From positions 1-16,876 of the forward strand of contig CAZNNH010000136.1 of NCBI GenBank assembly GCA_964574335.1: a DNA stretch of 16,876 nt. The letters run 5' to 3'. Of the stretch, positions 7,122 to 12,861 are shown piece after piece. Origin of the DNA: CAZNNH01 sp964574335 (GTDB taxonomy: Bacteria; Acidobacteriota; Vicinamibacteria; Fen-336). The notes under the pieces were generated by a model. It was not told where the DNA came from. It worked only from the letters and a program-made list of their open reading frames with translations, and searched no databases. The translations under genes and the position numbers were made by a program. Each line of letters begins with the position of its first letter. The stretch's first letter is position 1.

Positions 7122-9005
7122 TCACTTGCCCATCTGGTCGAGCAGGGTCTCCATCTCGTCGATCACGCGGTTCATCTTCCGCATGGTCAGCTCGAGCGGC
7201 TCGGGGGTGGTCATGAAGACGCCGGCGTCCTCGAGCAGCTCCACCGGGTACTTGGACCCTCCCGCGGCCAGGAAGCGCAGGTAGCTCTTGGTGGCGGCCG
7301 CGTCGCCGGCCAGGACCCGCTCCGAGAGGGCGGCCGACGCGGTGAACGAGGTGGCGTACTGGAAGACGTAGAAGTTGTAGTAGAAGTGCGGGATGAAGCT
7401 CCACTCGTAGCGGACCTCGTCGTCCACCACGCACACCCCGGCGTCGTGTCCGTAGTACTTGCGGGTGATCTCCTGGTACAGGCTGGAGAGCGCCTCGCCG
7501 GTGAGCGGCTCGCCCCGCTCGGCCCGCTCGTGCATCCGTAGCTCGAACTCGGCGAACTGGGTCTGGCGGAAGACGGTCCCCTTGATCCCCTCCAGGTAGT
7601 TGCCGAGCAGGGAGAGCCGCGCCTTCGGGTCCTCGATCTGCTTGAGCATCGACTCGATCAGCAGCGCCTCGTTGAAGGTCGAGGCCACCTCGGCCACGAA
7701 GATCGGGTAGCTGGCGGTCGCATAAGGCTGGGTCCGGTTGGAGTAGTAGCTCTGCATGGTGTGCCCCAGCTCGTGGGCCAGGGTGCTGACGTCCGTGTAC
7801 TTGTCGTTGTAGTTGAGGAGCATGTAGGGGTGGACGTCGTAGGCGCCGCCGTTGGAGTAGGCGCCCGAGCGCTTACCCGGGCTCGGGAACAGGTCGATCC
7901 AGCGGCTGTCGAAGGCGCGCTTGACCGTCGAGACGTAGTCCTCACCCAGCGGCTGGAGCGCCGTCAGGATCAGCTTCTGCGCCTCCTCGGGGGAGTAGTC
8001 GAGGTCCACCTCCTCGACCAGGGGCGCATAGAGGTCGTAGTAGTGGAGCTGGTCGAGCCCGAGGATTCGCTGGCGGAGCTTGAGGTAGCGGTGGAAGGTG
8101 GCCAGATTCTGGTTCACCCCCTCGACCAGGCCTTGGTAGACGGAGACCGGGACGTTGTTGGCGTCGAGGGCGCTCTCCAGGCAGGAGCCGTACTTGCGGG
8201 CCTTCATGTAGAAGAGGTCGCGCTGGACGTTGGCGTTCAAGGTGGTGCCGAAGGTGCGCTCGAACTTGCCGAGCGCTCCGAAGAAGGCGGCGAAAACGCT
8301 CTTGCGGTCCTCCCGGTTGGGCAGCGCGCGGTAGCGGGCGAAGGTGGCCTGGTTGAGGGTGACCGCCTGCCCGTCGCTCAGGGTCAGGCTCGGGTAGGGG
8401 AAGTCGGCGTCGGCGAAGATGCCGTACACGCTCTGCGGCCCCCGCGCCATCAGGCTGGCCTCGGCGATGATCCGCTCCTCGCCGTCGGTCCCGGTATGGG
8501 CCTTGCGGCGGAGGATGTCGTCGAGGTAGTGCTCGTAGACCTTGAGCTTGGGCAACTCGGCCAGGAAGCCGTCGATCCGGGACCGCTCGAGGCGGAGGAT
8601 CTCGGGCTCGAAGTAGGCGCTGGCCGCAGCGAAGCTGGAGGCCGCCTGCTGGATCTCCTGCTTCATCGCCTGGTAGGCGGTGGCCCGGGTGTCCTGGTCG
8701 GCGCTCATGCCGGCGTAGACGTACAGGCGGCTCAGCTCCTTCTCCAGGTCGTGCAGCGTGTCCAGGGCCTCGAGCAGCCCGTCCGCCGACTCGCCGAGCT
8801 TCCCCTTGTACGACTCCAGGCCGGGGATGCGGCCGACCAGGTCCTGCTTGGCCGTCCGCCAGGCGTCGTCGCTCGGGTAGATCTCGGTGAGGTTCCACGT
8901 GTACTGCTCGGGGATCTGGGCCCGCTCACGGGCTTCCGCGGCCCCCGCTCGGGCAGCCAGCATCAGGATCGGGACGGCCAGGGCCATCGGCTGGATCGGC
9001 TTCAT
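7122..9005 (-). CDS. Secreted/periplasmic M3-family oligoendopeptidase (PepF-like)
   Basis: Zinc metallopeptidase of 627 residues that should cleave short peptides. The zinc motif is HELGH at 411-415 with catalytic Glu412; Glu439 in AEVAS is the expected third ligand, the E-x2-S arrangement of family M3. PepF-type features include the N-terminal WNLTEIYPSDDAW, the region PYMLLNYNDKYTDVSTLAHE, and the late block YEWSFIPHFYYNFYVFQYAT. Total length is normal for the family. Unlike cytosolic PepF, it begins with a signal-peptide-like segment (MKPIQPMALAVPILMLAARA, then GAAEA), with cleavage likely near residue 24. The ATG at 9005 is preceded by GAGGTGATGGA; a longer start at 9041 would bury the signal peptide and is less likely. 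Both flanks carry broken genes, suggesting a rearranged locus. Role: probably periplasmic peptide degradation. Confidence 0.93.
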   Translation of the reverse strand: MKPIQPMALAVPILMLAARAGAAEARERAQIPEQYTWNLTEIYPSDDAWRTAKQDLVGRIPGLESYKGKLGESADGLLEALDTLHDLEKELSRLYVYAGMSADQDTRATAYQAMKQEIQQAASSFAAASAYFEPEILRLERSRIDGFLAELPKLKVYEHYLDDILRRKAHTGTDGEERIIAEASLMARGPQSVYGIFADADFPYPSLTLSDGQAVTLNQATFARYRALPNREDRKSVFAAFFGALGKFERTFGTTLNANVQRDLFYMKARKYGSCLESALDANNVPVSVYQGLVEGVNQNLATFHRYLKLRQRILGLDQLHYYDLYAPLVEEVDLDYSPEEAQKLILTALQPLGEDYVSTVKRAFDSRWIDLFPSPGKRSGAYSNGGAYDVHPYMLLNYNDKYTDVSTLAHELGHTMQSYYSNRTQPYATASYPIFVAEVASTFNEALLIESMLKQIEDPKARLSLLGNYLEGIKGTVFRQTQFAEFELRMHERAERGEPLTGEALSSLYQEITRKYYGHDAGVCVVDDEVRYEWSFIPHFYYNFYVFQYATSFTASAALSERVLAGDAAATKSYLRFLAAGGSKYPVELLEDAGVFMTTPEPLELTMRKMNRVIDEMETLLDQMGK

Positions 9006-9072
9006 TCCATCACCTCGCAGCAGGAGGGGCTCCAGGGACATCCCCGGATCCTAACCCGAGCCGGTCCGGTTG

Positions 9073-9324
9073 CCCAACGTGGGCTCCGGCCGCTACCTGC
9101 TTCAGGACTGCAGCGCGGCGATCGAGAACGGCCTGCCGACCGCCTCGATCCTGGGTCGGGGCGCCTGCTGGCTGGGAGGGCACCCTCGGGCGGCCCGAAT
9201 CCAGCACCTGCGCGAGGTGCTGGGCCTTCCCGAGGGGATCGTGCCGGTGTCCGCCGTGGCCATCGGATGGCCGGCCGAGAGCCACCGGCCGAGGACCCGC
9301 TACGACGAGGGCCGGGTCGCGCCC
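9073..9324 (+). pseudogene. Nitroreductase remnant (C-terminal half only)
   Basis: The plus strand reads as the C-terminal half of a nitroreductase-family FMN protein: LLQDCSAAIENGLPTASILG, then CWLGGHPRAARIQHLREVLG, LPEGIVPVSAVAIGWPAE and RYDEGRV. These correspond to the usual pattern of QDCSAAxEN, GxxxCWLG, LPExIxPxSxVAIGxPAE and a final RxDxxRVH. About 84 codons remain of roughly 170-190. A TAA lies just upstream in the same frame (9052-9054) and the only start-like codon is TTG at 9070. The N-terminal FMN-binding half is missing. The last few codons are replaced by the palindromic repeat that begins at 9331. The remnant is still open and well conserved, so the damage is probably recent. 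Confidence 0.75.
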
Positions 9325-9330
9325 TTTTCG

Positions 9331-9383
9331 GGGGACACGATCCGGATTCCCACGGCCGGACGAAAGAATCCGGTCATGTCTCC
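9331..9383. repeat. REP-like imperfect palindrome A
   Basis: Left arm GGGGACACGATCCGGATTC and right arm GAATCCGGTCATGTCTCC form a long hairpin across a spacer of about 16 bases. Compared with the left arm, the complement of the right arm reads CATGA-CC where the left reads CACGATCC: the same one-base change plus one-base deletion seen in the other copies. It begins 6 bases after the nitroreductase remnant. Confidence 0.75.
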
Positions 9384-9401
9384 GGGGCGCGGCCGTTCTC
9401 G

Positions 9402-9455
9402 GGGGACACGATCCCGATCTCGCGTCCTGGGAGATCGAGATCGGGTCATGTCCCC
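9402..9455. repeat. REP-like imperfect palindrome B
   Basis: Left arm GGGGACACGATCCCGATCTC and right arm GAGATCGGGTCATGTCCCC pair across about 13-15 bases. It has the same orientation as copy A, 18 bases away, and both are preceded by similar sequence (TTTTCG and TTCTCG before the first G run). It ends 7 bases short of the aldolase stop codon, so it would lie in the 3' end of that mRNA and could act as a terminator or RNA-stabilising hairpin; no T-run follows. Confidence 0.75.
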
Positions 9456-9462
9456 GCGTTGT

Positions 9463-10473
9463 TTAGGCGAAGATCTCCTTGCCGCGGCTCGCCGACCCCA
9501 GCACGTTCTTGTTCTTCTCGATGATCATCTTCTTGAGCTCGTCGCGGGCGGGGCCCAGGTACTTGCGCGGGTCGAACTCGGCCGGCTTCTCGGCGAAGAC
9601 CTTGCGGATCACCGCGGTGACCGCCAGGCGGCCGTCGGAGTCGATGTTGATCTTGCACACCGCCGACTTGGCGGCCCGCCGGAGCTGGTCCTCGGGGATG
9701 CCCACCGCGTCCTTCAGCTTGCCGCCGTTGACGTTGATGGTGGTGACGTACGCCGGGATCACCGAGGAGGCGCCGTGCAGCACGATGGGGAAGCCGGGGA
9801 TCCGCTTCTCGACCTCCTCCAGGATGTCGAAGCGCAGCGGCGGCGGCACCAGCACCCCGTCTTCGTTGCGCGTGCACTGCTCGGGCTTGAACTTGTTGGC
9901 GCCGTGCGAGGTGCCGATCGAGATCGCCAGCGAGTCGACGCCGGTCTTGGAGACGAAGTCCTCGACCTCCTCCGGCCGGGTATAGGTCGACTTCTCCGCC
10001 ACCACGTCGTCCTCGATCCCGGCCAGCACCCCCAGCTCGCCTTCGACGCTGACGTCGTGCTGGTGGGCATACTCGACCACCTGCCGGGTCAGCTTGACGT
10101 TCTCGTCGTACGGATGGTGCGAGCCGTCGATCATCACCGAGGAGAAGCCCGACTCGATGCAGGACTTGCACAGCTCGAAGGTGTCGCCGTGGTCGAGGTG
10201 AAGGGCGAACTTCAGGTGGGGGTTGATCTCGTGCAGCATCGCCGCCGCCCCCTGGGCCATGTAGGTGAGCAGGGTCTGGTTGGCGTACTTGCGGGCGCCG
10301 CTCGAGACCTGGAGGATGAAGGGGGAGTCGGACTCGCCGCACCCGGTGATGATGGCCTGGAGCTGCTCCATGTTGTTGAAGTTATAGGCCGGGATCGCGT
10401 AGCCGCCCTCGAAGGCCTTCTTGAACATCAGCTTGGTGTTGACCAGGCCGAGCTCCTTGTAGCTGGTTGCCAT
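9463..10473 (-). CDS. fba: Class II fructose-bisphosphate aldolase
   Basis: Zinc-dependent aldolase of 336 residues that interconverts fructose 1,6-bisphosphate with glyceraldehyde 3-phosphate and dihydroxyacetone phosphate in glycolysis and gluconeogenesis. Seen directly: HLDHGDT at 92-98 (catalytic Asp94, zinc ligand His95), GELG (145-148), GTSHG with His190, LHGASS with His233, and INIDSDGRL at 275-283, the phosphate-binding end of the barrel. The N-terminus (FEGGYAIPAYNFNN) is typical of the family. The ATG at 10473 has GAGGAGAG before it, a good ribosome-binding site. A neighbouring-substrate function such as tagatose-bisphosphate aldolase cannot be excluded, but the length and loops fit fructose-bisphosphate aldolase. 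It stands alone, with repeat copy B right after its stop. Confidence 0.95.
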   Translation of the reverse strand: MATSYKELGLVNTKLMFKKAFEGGYAIPAYNFNNMEQLQAIITGCGESDSPFILQVSSGARKYANQTLLTYMAQGAAAMLHEINPHLKFALHLDHGDTFELCKSCIESGFSSVMIDGSHHPYDENVKLTRQVVEYAHQHDVSVEGELGVLAGIEDDVVAEKSTYTRPEEVEDFVSKTGVDSLAISIGTSHGANKFKPEQCTRNEDGVLVPPPLRFDILEEVEKRIPGFPIVLHGASSVIPAYVTTINVNGGKLKDAVGIPEDQLRRAAKSAVCKINIDSDGRLAVTAVIRKVFAEKPAEFDPRKYLGPARDELKKMIIEKNKNVLGSASRGKEIFA

Positions 10474-10651
10474 GACTGTCTCTCCTCGGCGCGGCCTCGC
10501 GGCCCGCCGCTTCTCTGATACAACGTGGGCGCGGATCGATTCCGCCTGACACGGGAGCCCACCATCCGTCGCGCCGTCTTCGGATCCCGGGGCGTGTCAC
10601 GCCGAGCGGCGGTCAGGGCGCCCCGACACGGCGAGCCTGGACGAGGAGTAT

Positions 10652-10664
10652 ACCCGAATCGGGT
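10652..10664. repeat. Short palindrome sharing the REP-like core
   Basis: ACCCGAATCGGGT is a perfect palindrome of 6-base arms around a central A. Its core CCCGAATCGGG is identical to the centre of the repeat copy at 16337-16360. It lies 23 bases after the aminotransferase stop, the same sort of position as the other repeats. It may be an eroded or minimal copy; the match is short. The rest of the 214-base gap between the aminotransferase stop and the aldolase start holds no gene. It contains scattered TGACACG/CGTGTCA inverted words (10547-10553 and 10593-10599) and the aldolase ribosome-binding site. Confidence 0.35.
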
Positions 10665-10687
10665 CGGCGCCGCGCCGGCACGGCCGG

Positions 10688-11890
10688 TCAGACCGGCTCG
10701 GCGAAGAAGCCTTCCAGCGCGTCGAGGGCCGCCTCCAGCTCGGCCGTATCGGCGGCCGCGAAGGAGAGGCGCAGCCAGCCCTCACCGTGCCGGCCGAACG
10801 CGATCCCCGGGACCAGCGCCACGCCGGTCCTGTCGATCAGCTCGAGCGCCACGGCGTTCGAGTCGATGGCGGGGCGGTGGCGGGGGCGGACCAGCACGAA
10901 CATGGCACCCCGGCTGGCCGACCGGGGGCACTCGAGGGTGGGGCTTCTCTCGAGCCGGTCGAGGACCGCCCGCCGCCGCCGATCGAGCTCGGCGCGGAGC
11001 GGAGAAAGCCAGCCGCGCTCGCCCTGCAGCGACGCCAGCGCTCCCCGCTGGCCGGCCACCGGGGCGCAGATCACCATGGTGTCGTGGCACTTGAGCACCT
11101 GGTGGACCAGCCGGGGCGGTGCCGCGATGAAGCCCACGCGCCAACCGGAGAGCCCCGCCGACTTGGAGAAGCTCCCCAGGACCACCACCCGGTCCTGGTG
11201 GTCGGGGAAGCTGGCGGCGCTCTTCCATCCGTCCGCGGGCGGCTCCAGGACGAAGTCCTCGTAGGTCTCGTCGCTGACCACCCACAGGTCGTGGCGGGCC
11301 GCCAGGTCGAGCAGCTCGCCGACCTCGTGGCGGCCGAGCACCGACCCGATGGGGTTGCTGGGATTCACCAGCACCAGCGCTCGCGCCCGGTCGGAGACCG
11401 CGCGCTCCAAGGCGTCGAGGTCGACCGAGAAGCCGGAGTCGGCCCGAAGCGGCACCTCCACCACCCGGCAGCCAAAGAGCTCGACCGCCATGCCGTGGTT
11501 CAGGTAGTAGGGCGAGAGCAGCAGCACCTCGTCGCCCGGGTCGGCCAGCGCGGGCAGGACCTCGGCGAAGGCGAGGTTGGCCCCGGCGGTGACCAGGATC
11601 TGCTCCTCGGGGTCCCATCGGACGCCGCGGGCCCCGCCCAGCACTTCGGCGATGGCTGCCCGCAGCTCGGGAAGCCCCGAGTCCATCGTGTAGCGGTGGG
11701 TGCGCTCGTCGTCGAGGGCGGCCCGCAGCGCCTCCTGGACCTGCGGTGGCGGCGGGAAGCCGGGCACCGCCTGGGCCAGGGGAAACACGTGCTCTCCCCG
11801 GCGCCGCCGTGCCGCGGCGGCCCGGCCGATCCGGTCGATCCGGGCGGGCTGCGTCCGCCTCACCCGCTCCGACAGGCGTGGTCGGCTCAC
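10688..11890 (-). CDS. PLP-dependent aminotransferase, class I/II
   Basis: Fold-type I aminotransferase of 400 residues, related to aspartate/aromatic aminotransferases, transferring an amino group between an amino acid and a 2-oxo acid. Active-site residues are visible: Asn179 in NPSNP, Asp207 and Tyr210 in SDETYEDF, the PLP lysine Lys243 in GSFSKSAGLSGWRVGF with the phosphate-binding Arg251, and the C-terminal LRLSFA arginine that binds the substrate carboxylate. The N-terminus SERVRRTQPARIDRIGRAAA is the usual first helix, so the GTG at 11890 is a sound start. Substrate is not determined. It is transcribed divergently from the PH-like gene, with starts 78 bases apart. The mRNA leader is short; no convincing ribosome-binding site is seen. 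Confidence 0.92.
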   Translation of the reverse strand: MSRPRLSERVRRTQPARIDRIGRAAAARRRRGEHVFPLAQAVPGFPPPPQVQEALRAALDDERTHRYTMDSGLPELRAAIAEVLGGARGVRWDPEEQILVTAGANLAFAEVLPALADPGDEVLLLSPYYLNHGMAVELFGCRVVEVPLRADSGFSVDLDALERAVSDRARALVLVNPSNPIGSVLGRHEVGELLDLAARHDLWVVSDETYEDFVLEPPADGWKSAASFPDHQDRVVVLGSFSKSAGLSGWRVGFIAAPPRLVHQVLKCHDTMVICAPVAGQRGALASLQGERGWLSPLRAELDRRRRAVLDRLERSPTLECPRSASRGAMFVLVRPRHRPAIDSNAVALELIDRTGVALVPGIAFGRHGEGWLRLSFAAADTAELEAALDALEGFFAEPV

Positions 11891-11956
11891 CAGATCATCA
11901 TGTCACAGGCCGCGCTCGGGTCCGGGGGATCGGCCATCGGGCGGAGCGCCGAAACG

Positions 11957-11962
11957 TATACT
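11957..11962 (+). promoter_or_regulatory. Candidate -10 box for a leaderless PH-protein mRNA
   Basis: TATACT ends 6 bases before the ATG at 11969, with GGCGGC between. Normal spacing from a -10 box would start transcription at or inside the start codon, giving a leaderless message. No good -35 box is seen 16-18 bases upstream. The divergent aminotransferase start at 11890 shares this short region, so its promoter must also lie here. Confidence 0.42.
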
Positions 11963-11968
11963 GGCGGC

Positions 11969-12859
11969 ATGGTGGATGACCCGATGGTGTTTCGCCCGCC
12001 GACGCGCCGCCGCGGGTTGCAGCTCGCGCTCGGCATCCCCCTGAGCCTGGTGGTGGAGGCTGCCACGCTGTTCGCGGTGGCCCTTCTCTGGCTGCCACAC
12101 CGCATCGTCTACGAGGTCGGAGACGGGCGGCTGGTCGTCACCTACGGCATGCGGTCGTTCGAGAGGACGAAGGCTGTCCCCCTGGATCGGGTCACCACCG
12201 CCGACCTGGTCCACCTCGGCCGTGGGCGCAAGGTGATGGGCACCAACCTCCCCGGCTACTGCGAGGGCCGCTTCAGCTACCGGAACCTGGGCGACGTCTG
12301 GCAGGCCACCGACTGCTCCCGCGCTGGCGTGCTGGTGCACCTGGCCGGCGAGGGGCGTCCCTGGCTCCTGTCCCCGCCGGATCCGCCCGGGTTCCTCGCC
12401 GCCCTCCGCGGCGAAGGGACCTATCGGCGGCAGCTCGAGCCGGTGGACGTCGGGGGCGGCTTCCTCGCCCTCAAGCTGCTGATGCTCCTGCTACTCCCGC
12501 TGTCGGCGGTGGTCCCCCTGGTCTTCTTCGTCGCGCCGGGCCGCCTGGTCTATCGTGTGGTTCCCGGTGGGCTCCTGGTCAGCACGATCCTGCGCACCCG
12601 GCGCTTCGAGACCACGGGCGCCGCCGCGCGCCGCCACTCCCCCCGCCCCGGTGTCCGCCTCTTCGGCACCGGGATGCCCGGCTACTTCACCGGCTGGTTC
12701 CTGCTGGACGGCAAGCGATCCCGGGTCTACGCCACCGGCTTCGACGACGGCGTCCTCCTGGAGGGCCAGGGGCTGCGGCTGTTCGTCAACCCGGGCCGTC
12801 CGGAGCCGTTCCTTCTGGCGCTTCGGTCGACGGCCGGCGTCACCACCGACGGGACGTAG
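11969..12859 (+). CDS. Membrane protein with two PH-like repeats
   Basis: Membrane protein of 296 residues built from a duplicated unit. Each unit is a hydrophobic segment (about 18-42 and 165-188) followed by a domain of about 100 residues that resembles the bacterial PH-domain family known from membrane proteins. The copies share visible landmarks: HRIVYEVGDGRLVV with GRLVYRVVPGGLLV; GTNLPGYCEGRF (91-102) with GTGMPGYFTGWF (233-244); VWQAT with VYATG; and PGFLAALR with PFLLALRS. The first unit retains Cys98 and Cys116, absent from the second. The ATG at 11969 has no ribosome-binding site but a -10-like box just before it. The stop is 2 bases from the stop of the convergent receptor gene. 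Function is unknown; a local envelope role is only a guess. Confidence 0.8.
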   Translation: MVDDPMVFRPPTRRRGLQLALGIPLSLVVEAATLFAVALLWLPHRIVYEVGDGRLVVTYGMRSFERTKAVPLDRVTTADLVHLGRGRKVMGTNLPGYCEGRFSYRNLGDVWQATDCSRAGVLVHLAGEGRPWLLSPPDPPGFLAALRGEGTYRRQLEPVDVGGGFLALKLLMLLLLPLSAVVPLVFFVAPGRLVYRVVPGGLLVSTILRTRRFETTGAAARRHSPRPGVRLFGTGMPGYFTGWFLLDGKRSRVYATGFDDGVLLEGQGLRLFVNPGRPEPFLLALRSTAGVTTDGT

Positions 12860-12861
12860 GC

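Noticed and set aside
9331..9455. Possible CRISPR array
   Set aside because: The repeated units are palindromic hairpins present as two diverged copies with unequal spacing, not identical direct repeats with uniform spacers, and there are no cas genes.
10593..10631. Hairpin terminator after the aminotransferase gene (CGTGTC...GACACG)
   Set aside because: The stem is short with a long loop and no T-run follows; it was not strong enough to annotate.
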